Shown: piece by piece, positions 1 to 10,518 of the stretch
Layout: each line of letters starts with the position of its first letter
Numbering within the stretch: the first letter of the stretch is position 1
Position numbers and translations under genes: made by a program
The notes under the pieces: generated by a model
Databases searched by the model: none
What the model was told of the DNA's origin: nothing
Seen by the model: only the letters and a program-made list of their open reading frames with translations
Assembly (NCBI GenBank): GCA_025558075.1
Contig: JAHLKF010000001.1
Span: 124,001 to 188,000, forward strand
Direction of reading: 5' to 3'
Source: Gaertneriomyces semiglobifer
Taxonomy: Eukaryota; Chytridiomycota; Chytridiomycetes; Spizellomycetales; Spizellomycetaceae
DNA: 64,000 bases

Positions 1-343
1 TGGTCTCCCGCTGCCCTGAGCACGCCAGCCGGATTGTGTGTGTCATCGTTCCAGAACATGGATCGATCCATAGTGTTTCAAAAGGCCAGAAAATTTTCTC
101 CCGAATTGTACGTAATGCAACGAGCTGTTTGAGGAGCCGCTGCCATTCCCGCGAGAGGATGGAGACGGCTCAGAGGTGCTCAACATGCGTACCGCTGTTC
201 TGGCCATGCGGAACATCATGGTAAACACTGGAAATGCCATGCGCACCGGGTACAGAGGGCGTCGCATCCGCAGTCTCGGTGGTCCAAGCCGGCAGTCCAA
301 AGCATTCGCCGGAATAACCACACCAGTAAAGAGGGCGAAGTAG
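1..343 (+). CDS. 3' end of an unidentified gene cut by the window edge
   Basis: An open frame runs in from base 1 and encodes residues such as FQNMDRSIVFQKARKFSPELY before stopping near 136. A second frame takes over at about 131 (LFEEPLPFPREDGDG, then VLNMRTAVLAMRNIMVNTG) and runs to a TAG at 341-343. The two stretches read like neighbouring parts of one arginine-rich C-terminus, but no splice pair of normal length joins them, so either a one-base shift or an unseen intron separates them. No family was recognised and the 5' part lies outside the window. Confidence 0.3.
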
Positions 344-662
344 ACAAGGAGGTTAGATTAGACCCATTATCGACATATCTTTGACGCCCACGCCGCCGTG
401 GTTTTCGCCGCAGTCTCAGGCTCACGTACCAATTTTAAGCTTTGTAAAGAAAGTAAGCAAAGAAAGTAAAACAGCATCAAATTGGAAATCTAATGATTTG
501 ATGTGCTACGCCGCTGTATCTGTGTCGGTGCCTCACTGCTCCAGCTCTTCTCTACTCCTGACTAGTCAAAAGACAGGACTCTCTAATCGTCCAGCAGAGC
601 GTCGATTTCGACTACAGAGACCTATACGCCATCCATCCTATGTCCCAAATTTATGATCACAC
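344..662. other. intergenic, no gene seen
   Basis: This 319-base stretch separates two genes that converge on it. Only short uncharacteristic frames are present; it presumably holds both 3' untranslated regions. Confidence 0.5.
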
Positions 663-2015
663 TCATCCCCATCGAGAAACCCTTTCCTCCTCGTACCTCT
701 CATACGAATAATCGCTCCACTCACTCTGCATTTCCGCCGCCTGAATCTCACTCCTAGTTCCCTGACCGGGTACCCTCACACCCCTAAAATCAACAGACAT
801 ATAATCCAACTTCCCCACGACTCTTCCATCTCCCAAAAACTTGATCCAACCAGTATTATCATCCCCATACATGATCGGACCCTGGTCTTCCCGACCACGC
901 CATCTGAACGGGATTTGCTCATAGGAAGACGCGAAGGGTCGCTGGGGTATGCGCATAATCCCCGAGATGATACCGAGTTCGAATTTTCCCCAGATTTCAG
1001 AGCCACTTAGTGTTAATACCAGGCTGAAGTCCTCGTCATCAAAATCCCACTGAGCTTTGACTTCGTCGGAGGTGAGGTCGTATCGCCCGTTGAGGAGACC
1101 AAGTGGTCTGAGTGCTTGGGAGTGTTGAGTCGCCTCCATAGTGTATGCTGGGGGAGGTGCCGAGTTATCCTCAAGGCCGATAGGAGCTGGAATCCTTCCT
1201 GCGAAGGTGAAGGGGCGACCTCGCCGAGCAGTCTGCTTGGTCCGAGGCTGTCTGGGCTCTGTAGAAGCTGCCGCGGTTTCATGGTCAACAGAAATGCTAG
1301 ACGTGGGGGCGACAGGAACGGTTTTCGGCTTGGCTGCGGTGGCACGCTTTGGTGCGGGCTCTTTTGGCGTTTTGGCAGCAGCAGTCTTAGCTGCCGCCTT
1401 TAGAGCAGTTGCTGACATGGCCTTAGTGGTCTTGGTTGTCGCCTTTTCTGCCTTGACCGCAACGGCCTTGGTGGTCGCTTTTTCTGCCTTGACCGCAGTG
1501 GCCTTGGTGGTCCTCGCCTTTTTCGCTGGCGATTCAGTGGGGGTTTTAGCAGAAATGGTCACATTCACTCCACCAAGGTTAATAGTGACATCGACCTCTG
1601 AACCAGGCGAAGTCGTCTTTCGTTTTGTACCGCGCGCTGCTGTGGCAGGCGCAGAGGATGCAGAAGCTGTCTCCTTCAACGCCTTCTTCGCCTCCCTGTC
1701 ATGCTTCGTCCATTCCTTCTTCAATTCCGCCTCAAGTTTCTTAATATGAGTAGGAATAGTCAATTTCCCCGCCTTCAACGCATCAAAAAGACGCATGCGA
1801 GCCACGGCCTTTGTTTTGGAGGGCTGCAGGCCATAATGAATGAGCTGCGCTTCGAACCAATGAGCCGTATGGTCCTTGTCAGAACCGGACTTGAAGTGGG
1901 TGTCGATTTCTGCAGGTGCTGCTCGTCGGTGTCTGTTGTGGCCGCTGGCCTCGGCGAAGAAGTCGCCGCCAGTGTAGGCGAACCCGTCCTTTGCGACCGG
2001 TGGTGCATGCGCCAT
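663..2015 (-). CDS. SAP-like, lysine/alanine-rich nuclear protein with internal H3-tail-like motif
   Basis: A single uninterrupted 450-residue frame starting at an ATG. Residues about 48-95 resemble a SAP-type DNA-binding helix pair (HYGLQPSKTKAVARMRLFDA) followed by a charged helix. Residues about 115-250 are a low-complexity, Lys/Ala/Thr-rich tail with repeated KAEKATTK units, typical of nuclear DNA-associated proteins. Residues 258-264 read RTKQTAR, the core of the histone H3 N-terminus. The C-terminal third (about 300-450) is a compact, tryptophan-rich domain with FRWRGREDQGP; it looks like a conserved fungal domain of unknown function. The nuclear role is inferred from composition. No introns are needed. 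It shares a divergent 509-base upstream region with the F-box gene at 2525. Confidence 0.75.
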   Translation of the reverse strand: MAHAPPVAKDGFAYTGGDFFAEASGHNRHRRAAPAEIDTHFKSGSDKDHTAHWFEAQLIHYGLQPSKTKAVARMRLFDALKAGKLTIPTHIKKLEAELKKEWTKHDREAKKALKETASASSAPATAARGTKRKTTSPGSEVDVTINLGGVNVTISAKTPTESPAKKARTTKATAVKAEKATTKAVAVKAEKATTKTTKAMSATALKAAAKTAAAKTPKEPAPKRATAAKPKTVPVAPTSSISVDHETAAASTEPRQPRTKQTARRGRPFTFAGRIPAPIGLEDNSAPPPAYTMEATQHSQALRPLGLLNGRYDLTSDEVKAQWDFDDEDFSLVLTLSGSEIWGKFELGIISGIMRIPQRPFASSYEQIPFRWRGREDQGPIMYGDDNTGWIKFLGDGRVVGKLDYMSVDFRGVRVPGQGTRSEIQAAEMQSEWSDYSYERYEEERVSRWG

Positions 2016-2524
2016 TGCTTGAATGTGAACCGTCCTATGGCCGACACGACTGTTCGTTCAACACTTTGATTTTAACACGACGGACGTTGTCAAACACGGA
2101 AGCACAGCAAGGCATGCTCAAGTAAGCAAGTACGTAAGCAGGGTATCCCTTGGTATAAATAGGCGCCTCGCTCTCATTTCCCACACAAGCAACCAAGGGT
2201 ACATTTACAATGGGCAGTAGTAGAGCATTCATCCCCCATCGTGCATTGGAATTGCATGGAAGGATGAAGCTCTTCCCGAGTCTCTCCTCTCGTCGGTTGT
2301 TAACTGTTACGGTGGTGCACATGCACGTCGCTGCGGAGTGCTGAACTGTTACAATTTATTACCCGCTTGTTCTCCTGTGTGCCATTCGAATAGCATGACT
2401 GTGCCACTGGCATTGGCTGCTAGTCCCAACCACCAGCTCAATCCCTTTAATTATTTAGCAAAACACCTTTCCTACGCTGACGAGCTCGAGGAAAGACGGC
2501 CAATGAAGACCGTTATTTCATACG
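2016..2524. promoter_or_regulatory. divergent promoter region
   Basis: These 509 bases lie between two genes transcribed away from each other and must contain both promoters. No coding potential was recognised and no specific regulatory motif can be assigned by eye. Confidence 0.4.
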
Positions 2525-3616
2525 ATGGGCTTTTACTGCTTTGTGTGCGGCATACCGGACCATCCTGTAAGCTGGATCCACGATGACTACCAAAGCGCCG
2601 ATTCTGAGAGTTTTCAAATGCCCGCCCGCGACAAGCGCTTCATGAAAGCCGGCTGTGTGCTATTGGCCGACGGTACTATGTCCATGTCAGGCGTCAGTGA
2701 TAGCGAAATGCATGTCTTCCAAGTTCGCGTTGTGCGGTCAGACGCCAACAAGGAGCAGTATCCGTCCGACGATGGCTGGCGAAAAGATGATAATTACTTT
2801 GCTTTTGGTGTAAGGCTTGGTCCCGGAGAGGAGCACGCCGTGAAAGAGTACAATACCAGGTTCTATGCAACTATGGCACACGATGAAGACAAAGAAATTG
2901 GGCTATTCATGCACCTTGTTTGCGGCAAACTGCTTCTGGGAGCATTGCAACAGCGAGACGATGTGACGGGCCGTGACCTCTTTCTTTGGTTGTGCGATGA
3001 CAATCTGACCGACTATTACCCTGGTAATATCGTTCCAATCGAGCATTTGTACGGAGGAATCGAGAAATTTCAAGGTCAATGGTTCGCCCTCGAAAAAGGG
3101 TACGAATGGGTGACGACCAATCCGGATCCTGTCCCAGGAATTAGATATGTTGTGCCGGAGGAGAAAATGACCGAGCGACTGGGGGACAACCTCAAATTAT
3201 CAGGACCCGGTCTTTTTGCGCGTCTGCCTAGCGACGTGGTACTTTTGATATTGGACCTACTCGATTATCAGGATCTGCTGGAATTGGAGCGTGTGAACAG
3301 AGCCACACGGAAACTGCTGTTGTCTCAAGAATATGTCGGGTTCTGGAAAAAGCGATGTCGACCATGGAAAACTGAAATCGAGGAAGACATCGACGCCGAC
3401 CGTAGTGTCGAGGATGTTGACTGGGCCAAGATCTACAAACATTGGTATCCGTCTTGCCCAAATGCTCGTAACCGGGCACGGATCATGGAAGTTGTCGAGT
3501 ACATTTTAGATGAAGCAGCGCAACATGATAGAAAGCGGAGGAACCGAGTTGCCAGTAGGCTCCACAAGGCTGGCGGCCGTCATGCTGACAGAGTCTTGAT
3601 AAGAAAACGGAAATGA
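2525..3616 (+). CDS. F-box protein
   Basis: A 363-residue single-exon frame starting at ATG 2525. The N-terminus has a Cys pair (CFVC) and is otherwise unrecognised, with an acidic and aromatic 200-residue region. Residues about 235-285 form a clear F-box (LPSDVVLLILDLLDYQDLLE, then VNRATRKLL), the Skp1-binding module of SCF ubiquitin ligases. The C-terminus is strongly basic (RKRRNRVASRLHK, ending RVLIRKRK). By family knowledge the N-terminal region would select a substrate; which one cannot be told. The gene is intact. Confidence 0.75.
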   Translation: MGFYCFVCGIPDHPVSWIHDDYQSADSESFQMPARDKRFMKAGCVLLADGTMSMSGVSDSEMHVFQVRVVRSDANKEQYPSDDGWRKDDNYFAFGVRLGPGEEHAVKEYNTRFYATMAHDEDKEIGLFMHLVCGKLLLGALQQRDDVTGRDLFLWLCDDNLTDYYPGNIVPIEHLYGGIEKFQGQWFALEKGYEWVTTNPDPVPGIRYVVPEEKMTERLGDNLKLSGPGLFARLPSDVVLLILDLLDYQDLLELERVNRATRKLLLSQEYVGFWKKRCRPWKTEIEEDIDADRSVEDVDWAKIYKHWYPSCPNARNRARIMEVVEYILDEAAQHDRKRRNRVASRLHKAGGRHADRVLIRKRK

Positions 3617-4338
3617 GGCTTCGTGGTTAGCCTTCACTGGGGTTCGGGTTTATGTTGAAGCTGATAGCATAGGAAGAGTACGTAGTTCAATATAGGGTGA
3701 GCAGGTGGGCGGGCCCACCTCCGACGGAGCCACCGTACCTATCGTGCTCGCCTATGGTCACTTGCTTTTGCGGAATACGAAGCCGTGGTCAGAGCTCAGA
3801 GCTTCCGCTACGGTGGGGGGAGAGCCAACTCTGACGCCGCTGGCAACCGCTGGAACGGGTCAAAACGGCACAACACACCATTACTCATGGTCCGCGAAAC
3901 AGTCGGTCAATCAAAGTATGCAGAATTCACCGCGACGCAGGGCTTCATATTCGAGTACCTTGGCCGTCAGATAATACTGGAACGGGAAAGATGCATGGCG
4001 GTAGCAGAAAGGCGGAGAATCAAGGAACTGGACGTTTACCTTGCGCGCGATCAACGGCGCTAACTCTGGGTCAAGGCCACTCATAACTGTGCTGAGAAGG
4101 GGTATGTTGCATTTTGGCGGTTCAGGCGAGCTCTTCTTCGAAGAGCTTCCGAGCGCTGCCTCAATGTATTGGAAAATTCTTATTAAACAGTGTGGGACCA
4201 CCTAAAGAATGGACAGTGTTGATATTGATGTGGTGGTGTGTAGCTTGCCTGTATATGTAGTAGTTCGACCGCAATAGTGAAAACAGCGCATGTATATAGC
4301 AGAAACAGCCCTTCCCACTAATAATATGGGCACAGACC
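3617..4338. other. intergenic, no supported gene
   Basis: About 720 bases between two plus-strand genes. A frame of 93 residues at 3785-4063 (ending LDVYLARDQRR) uses a GTG or later start and matches nothing known to me, so it is not called. The end of this stretch must carry the promoter of the macrodomain gene. Confidence 0.4.
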
Positions 4339-5415
4339 ATGGTGGCAACTCGCAAACCCGCGTACACACGACACACATTTCTACGCATGCGAATAGCTAC
4401 AAGCGCACTCTTTCATTTCAGAACGGTATTGCCAGATTTCCGTAGCAGGTGGCATATTCGTCCGGTCTGTCTGCGTTGTACGGGCCGTCCTCAATCATAC
4501 AGTATAATGTCAACGCCATCCAATCGTATCCCAACTTTGAGCGATTTGTACCGCGAGGGAAGGTTATCGGCCATCCCACAGGCCGAGATTGATCACAACA
4601 ACGACGGGGAAGATCGGTTTGAGCCGGATGAAGATCTGAACCAACGAATTGCGATTTGGTAAGTGACCTTCAGCGTTTTAGCGGATTTGGCACAAAAAGG
4701 AAAGGTTAACTAACCCCGCTACCACCCTATAACCGATTGGTTTCTTGTCTGGGACGACATTTATAGGCGAGGCGACATTACCAAACTAGAAGTGGATGCC
4801 ATCGTCAACGCAGCCAACAAGTCGCTTCTGGGCGGTGGTGGAGTAGACGGCGCCATCCATCGCGCTGCCGGTCCCGACCTCGTCCGTGAATGCCGCCAAC
4901 TCAACGGTTGCCAAACCGGAGATGCAAAGATAACCGGTGGATACAACCTTCCCGCCCGACATGTCATTCACACCGTCGGACCCGTTGGTGAGAAACCGCA
5001 GTTACTAGAGGCATGCTATATGCGGTCCTTGGAGATCGCGACCGAAAATGGGTGTCGGAAGGTGGCGTTCCCGTGTATATCCACTGGAATCTACGGGTAC
5101 CCCAATGGACCCGCCGCACATGTTGTTTTGAGAGCTGTCAGAGCATGGTTGGAAGTTCCGGAGAACAAGCGGGATATTGATTTGATCATCTTTTGTGTGT
5201 TTTTGGACGTGGATGTGTCTGCTTACCGCGCGTTGGCGCCGTTGTACTTTCCGCCTGTTCGGCGATCATCTGTGGGACTCGAACAGGATGAGCTAAATGG
5301 GGTTGGGAGAGAGGACACGGCTGCGTCGGATGTAGCCACAATGGGAGAATCTATAAGTGAGGTGGCCACGTCGGTCCACGAGGATGATGATGATCGGCGG
5401 CCAGACAGCAAATAA
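4339..5415 (+). CDS. MACROD-type ADP-ribose/O-acetyl-ADP-ribose hydrolase
   Basis: Two exons, 4339-4658 and 4767-5415, joined by a 108-base GT-AG intron that splits a Trp codon. The product is 322 residues from ATG 4339 or 266 from the inner ATG 4507. The macrodomain opens with [20 protein letters not shown] and the glycine loop [15 protein letters not shown], and continues through [18 protein letters not shown] and [12 protein letters not shown], all diagnostic of the MacroD1/MacroD2/YmdB branch that removes mono-ADP-ribose from proteins. The segment before the domain ([11 protein letters not shown]) also resembles the MacroD linker. The extra 56 residues from the first ATG are rich in Arg, Ser and Thr and nearly free of acids, like a mitochondrial presequence, so two initiation sites may give mitochondrial and cytosolic forms. 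The acidic, aspartate-rich C-terminal tail is not part of the fold. Confidence 0.88.
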
Positions 5416-5820
5416 ACTACGGTATCCGGGTTTTGGGGGGGGTCCATCACACCCATTGAAACATCGTTAGTAGAACATTTCCGTTTCAGCTCGTTACTGC
5501 TGCACAAAGTATAGATAGGTATTCTTTTCCGCGGGAGCGCTGCTAGCTTCGTTATGCATGATTTGACATTTTTGGGTACACTCGAGTCTTCTCACCATTC
5601 TACGTTCGGAGTTGACCCGCGGGCCGCCATTATCTGAGCTACGTAACCTCATTCGAACATGACGACTCCATTCGTTGGCAGTTGCCAGCCTAAAGTATGT
5701 CGCTCAATACAGGTTTCCGTTAAAACCGTGGTTAAAAACGGGACTTGATTGTGCCCAATACAGGGTCGTGCGATAGGAGCTCGATCAATGTCCCATCCAG
5801 AAAATCGCATAATTCCCATT
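5416..5820. other. convergent intergenic region
   Basis: About 400 bases between two convergent genes. No gene was recognised; it contains 3' untranslated sequence. Confidence 0.5.
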
Positions 5821-6359
5821 TCAAGCTTTGATCCCATGAATCGTAACCAAGCACTTTCTGCTTCCTCCTCTGTTACGAGCTTCGCACAACCAGATCCCCT
5901 GCCATGTCCTACACAACCGAGAGAAAAAAGAGAGAGAGAGAAACTACTCAACACCACATACATCACATTTCAAAAGCTAGTAAGGGACCCTAAAACGTAC
6001 CCCAACCCCAACCCCCCTTCTCTAACGGGTATATCCAGACTCACACCAAACAAACTACTCTTAACATGTCCCGGCATATCATCACTTCCCTCATCAGTAT
6101 GTTTATACGGCGCGTCCTCCGGTGCCAATCGGTTCAACATCATTTCCATGTCCTTCCGCACATCAGGATCACAGTTTTCATTGATGGTTAGTGCGGCAGA
6201 TGTGTGTTGGAGGAAAAAGTTGGCCATTCCGAGTCGGAAGGATTTGAGGTCGGGCAGTTGGGAGAGGATGTCGGAGGTGATGAGGTGGCAGCCGCGGGGT
6301 TTGGAGGGGAGGGTGATGAGTTTTTGGAAGTAGGTTGTGGAGCCGGTGATGGTTGTCAT
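5821..6359 (-). CDS. YjbQ/UPF0047 family protein
   Basis: Two minus-strand exons, 6001-6359 and 5821-5908, spliced across a 92-base GT-AG intron that splits a Gly codon, give exactly 148 residues, the normal size for the family. Signatures are FFLQHTSAALTINENCDPDV near residue 50, HTDEGSDDMPGHVKSSL near 90-105, and GLGTWQGIWLCEARNRGG near the C-terminus, the last formed only after splicing. YjbQ proteins are small beta-barrel trimers with weak thiamine-phosphate-synthase-like activity in bacteria; the eukaryotic role is unclear. I chose the ATG at 6359 because the upstream extension, which contains a run of six histidines, is not conserved sequence. Confidence 0.9.
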
Positions 6360-6835
6360 GGTTGGGTGTGTTTGGCTTTGGGGTGTCCCGGTTAAAGAGA
6401 ATGAGAGAGAAAGGATACACCCGTGATGATGATGATGATGTGTTATTGGGATGAGCCCACCCTGTTGGTTTTCAAGGTGTCGTCGCGGGAAGCTGTAGAT
6501 CTGGATGGCGCGGCCTACGTATGACATTTATCTACGCCACATTTTTGCTGTGGCCATTTACATATTGTCTTATTTTTTTTTTGGATATCTGGATCTACTC
6601 CAGACTGAACTTTTGTTCGGCATGAACAACCAAAAATGGCGATATGAAAACCTATTATTTTTGTTCGATTTGGGTGCGCTGACATGGTCCTTCTAGACAT
6701 TTTTTCTCACATCTTGATACGAATCCTTACCTTCAGAACCCGATTGAAAAAACGACTTTTCCACCAGGAACCACCCAAATAAACTCTGCGGTAGGGCAAG
6801 TGTCTTGCAGTCTCGTCTATTTTCACCTACTCTAC
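6360..6835. promoter_or_regulatory. upstream region of the YjbQ gene, 3' flank of the WD40 gene
   Basis: These 476 bases follow the WD40 gene and precede the YjbQ gene, both on the minus strand. No gene was seen. A (CATCAT)-type microsatellite lies near 6425-6441. Confidence 0.4.
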
Positions 6836-8436
6836 TCAATACACAAAGTCTGTCAACCCATTCACATCCACCTCGCAAACATGAAGCGCCTTGTCGCCGC
6901 CTCCTATGACCAGCGTATCCTCGGCAGCATTCATGACAGTTGTATACACACACCCAGGAAGACTCTGAACCATGGCAACCGGCTAACGCACAAAGAAGCG
7001 TAAGCTTTAACATAAACCAAAGAGAGAATGCCAGTGCAAAGCCACACAGATACTTACTCTCTTCAACGTCGGACTAAACATCCTCACTTCATTATTCAAC
7101 CCGCCACCACCCGCAACAATATACTTACTCGACGGTGAATAATACGTCGAATACAAAGACGTAACCCGTTTCTCGTCCGCAATCGACCACGGAAGGGTCT
7201 CCACCAACGCCCCCGACGCGAAATCCCATACCTGTAAAACATCCGCCTTCCGATAACTCCCACTCACAATCGTATCCCCCAATTTACTAAAATCAATGCT
7301 TTCACCACAGATATGCGGGCCGTAGATACACCGCACCGATGTTCTCTGACGGGTATCCCAGATTTGGATGGTGTTGTCCCATCCAGAGGTGATGAACAGG
7401 TTTTGCATTGTGGGGTGGAATTTGGCGGCGAAGATGCGTGAGGAGTGGCCTGCGAGGAGCGGGGGTTGGCCGATGGGTGTTGCGCTGAGTTTTTGGAGAC
7501 GTTGGTGGGTTTGTCCGTCGTAGAGACGGACGCAGAGGTCGCTGCCTCCAGATACGAACATGAGCCCGTCGTGCCGGTATGTTACTGTGTTGACGGTACG
7601 GGGTCCCGTGGGAGTCGTACCTGCTGATGTGTCTGATTCGACATCGGGTTCTGAGTTTTCGTCGATGGTGTGGAGTTTTTGGCCAGAGGTGTAGTGCCAG
7701 TGAATGATCTGTCCCGACGCATCTGAAAAAAATCATGACCAACACGAATACACACATTTGTGTTAATGATACGTTCTTTTTCTGAAATATGTGAAAACAA
7801 AAGCCGGGAAACCGGATACATACATCCTGCCACGAGGACATTCTGCGTCTTAAAGTTCTCTCCATTCGCTCGGAAGCATAATGTCGTGCAAGGGAGATTT
7901 TCAGGTGACGGCAGTACACGCAAGAGCGGGTAATCGGCCGTCTGTGTCGAAATGATCTTCAAGAAAACCCCGTTAATGTCGAGACAACTACTCACTCAAG
8001 GGAAGACCACGGTCAAAGGTGATTTATATACCTGGATGGTACCGTCTCCCAGTCCCACAGCTAGCACATTATTGGTAGGTGAGAACTTGAGACAAAAAAC
8101 CTCTGAATCCTGTCTACACAAAAAAAAACCCATCAAAAATCAACCACACTTCACACCAAAACACACGCAGATTTCATTTTCTCACCTAATCGAACACCGA
8201 AACCTCAACTGTCCCACCACATTCAAATCCCGTGTTCCAGGTGCCGTCAAACTCCCCAACGACCCAAACTTTTTCTTGCGTGCGACGGCGGCAGCTAATC
8301 GGTCCCGCGACCCGCCTAATGCAAAGTACCCCGCGTCGTTGAGTGCCAGGGAACTGCCGGCGAGGGACGGGGTGTAGGGCGTGTTCAGGGATGTGGAGGA
8401 ACTGAAGAGTCCGCGAGATGGTGTAAGGGCTGCCAT
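6836..8436 (-). CDS. WD40-repeat protein
   Basis: Five minus-strand exons: 8186-8436, 8032-8113, 7824-7956, 7058-7722 and 6836-6964; 1260 coding bases, 419 residues. All four introns are GT-AG (72 to 101 bases). After a Ser/Ala-rich leader of about 75 residues come WD40 blades, including FCLKFSPTNNVLAVGLGDGT, HTYRH-like blade ends, FVSGGSDLCVRLYD, FAAKFHPTMQNLFITSGWDN followed by TIQIWD, and DTIVSGSYRKADVLQVWD, closing with TLVIGGGDKALHVCEVD. The count suggests one seven-blade propeller. Such proteins are scaffolds; the particular complex is not identifiable from this sequence. The splice joins restore blade sequence exactly, which is strong support for the model. Confidence 0.85.
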
Positions 8437-9111
8437 TTTGTAACAGACTTTCTATGTTATCCTGCTTTGTTTTCCAAGTGGTTGTTTTTTGGGTACGTGT
8501 GAGGAGACGTTTTGCTCGTTAACGCGTTCTGCGGGATTACGAAAACTGTGCCGCGTGAATACGAACTCCGCGGAGGATGCGTTCTGTTAAAAAGCGCGAG
8601 AAAGGTTGAGGAAAGGTTGAATGACTTCTGCTTCTTTTGGTCTTGGATTTGCAGACGTCCTGATCCTGTCAAGGGTCTGCATCTTGGGTTGTGCTGGTTT
8701 ATCATAACAGAACGAAGTTCCAACTAAAAATGAGAGTTTGGCAGTGTAATGCGATCACTTGGCCAAATGCCACCCAAAGATCTATTCCTACAAAGGGTTA
8801 TTAAGATATGAGCCGTTCGGTCCCTCATTGCCGTGAACTGGAAAAAGGAGGAAAGCATAGTTCCAACGACTGGTTCGGGAGTGTTGAACAAATGTGGTGA
8901 CCAGACCAGTCTCGTCTATCAATTACAACGACTTATTAAAACCACTTATCAGTAACAAAAGCACGCGAAGCTGTCACACTTTCCTCTGCTGACTTTCTGT
9001 TCGCAACATTTCTGTCCATCGCTAATTCAGAGCATTTCCAAGAGCACAGGTTAGACGAAAGGGGAGGAATACTGATTGGAGGAGTCGTTTTTGTGTGCAA
9101 AGATAACGGAA
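8437..9111. promoter_or_regulatory. divergent promoter region
   Basis: About 675 bases between the WD40 gene (minus) and the EI24-like gene (plus). No convincing coding frame; it must contain both promoters. Confidence 0.45.
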
Positions 9112-10352
9112 ATGTCGATTTTGGTTGTCTTGTCTGCCGTGTTCCAGGGTATCAAGGATGCTTCGCAGTGGCCTACCGCATTCCTCACGCTTTACGGGTA
9201 CATGTTTGCTCCTCATTCGCTTTTCAAAAACAAATACAGAATATCTAACATGTCATACACATGTTTTTTTTTAAATAGGTCCAAAACAATCCGAACACAA
9301 GTTCTCAAATGTCTTCTCCTCAACGGGGTCCTCTTCCTCGGCTCCATGTTCCTATTCGACCACCTCCTCTTTCCCCTCTCACAACGTCTCTTCACAAAAA
9401 AACACAATCACACAAATATATCAACAACAACAGCGATACCAACGCTTTTATCTACGTTGTATTACTTGTTATGGATCTACCCCATCTACACGATCAGTTT
9501 CATCGTCAACACGGTGTACTACAACACGATCGCCAAACGCGCTTACGAACTGCACCACGTCCAAACCCCAAAATCAAAATCCCACACTACAACCATGAAT
9601 ACTAACAGGAATACGACACTGACAACACTATTGAGCACGGAAATTTATAGGTCATTGCTGATCACCAACCTGCTTCTACTTTCGACAGTGGTGTATTTCG
9701 TGCCGATAGTGGGTCCGATGATCAGTTTTGTGATGGCGTGTTGGGTGTTGGCGTTTTATAGCTTTGAGTATCGGTGGATGATGGTGGGGAAGGGACTGGA
9801 GGAACGGGTGGAGATGTTGGAATGTGGGTGGGCGTATTATTTTGGGTTTGGTGAGTTTATTAAAGGTCGTGTTTTTCGCATTACTGTTTTCCTGTTTTTT
9901 ACTGATTGTGAAACTTTCTTTTGGCTGCTTGGGTTTTCCCTTGTTTTTTGGCGTTTTTTTTTTTAGGTGTTCCGTGTACACTTGTCACCTTCTTTTTCCC
10001 GCAATTGACGTCTCAAGGTCTCTTTGCACTCTTGTTTCCAATGTACGTAATCATGGCGACGACAGCCAGACCCGTTTCATTTTCCAACACCACAAACAAA
10101 AACAACAAAACCAACACAAACGACAAACTCACGAATGTCAAGAGTGAGAATATTACATCGAGAATACAGTCTTCGACGTGGGTTCCTGCCCGAGTCCCAA
10201 TATTTGGGATTCCGAAGACTGTTAATCGGTGGATGATACAACGGGTTTTGGGTGGTAGCTCAACACCACCAAAATCCACAACACCAACACCCACAAAACC
10301 TACAACAGCAACTACAAGCACCTCGTCTTCATCACGCGATAAGCGAACGTGA
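9112..10352 (+). CDS. EI24/Lds2-like multi-pass membrane protein
   Basis: Exons 9112-9197, 9279-9850 and 9967-10352. The first intron (81 bases) is in frame and free of stops, so it could also be retained; the second (116 bases) is required. The product has several hydrophobic spans (LLLNGVLFLGSMFLFDHLLF, YYLLWIYPIYTISFIVN, LLLLSTVVYFVPIVGPMISF, FALLFPMYVIMAT). The pattern YYFGFGVPCTLVTFFFP, then LFPMYVIMA, is typical of EI24-domain proteins of the endoplasmic reticulum, linked in other organisms to autophagy and sterol or membrane homeostasis. The C-terminal tail is Thr/Pro-rich and disordered. I prefer ATG 9112; an upstream exon cannot be excluded. An AATAAA-type signal overlaps the stop codon. 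Confidence 0.7.
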
Positions 10353-10518
10353 ATAAAATACCGCCCTCCTGTCCGGTTTCTGTATTTGTTTTTTTTTTTT
10401 TTTGGGTGGGAACGTATAAAGAAGGGCGAATAAAGAAAACACATGGAATGGTAGAAACCAAGTCTATTTGGGATGTGCCTAAACATAAATATTGACCAAC
10501 ATGTGTCTGTGTGGAGGG

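Noticed and set aside
1141..1749. 202-residue plus-strand frame opposite the SAP-like gene
   Set aside because: Its Ala/Val repeats mirror the Lys/Ala repeats of the sense gene; non-ATG start and no domain.
6420..6527. In-frame His-rich extension upstream of the YjbQ ATG
   Set aside because: The extension comes from a CAT microsatellite, is not family sequence, and the 148-residue form from ATG 6359 has the exact family length.
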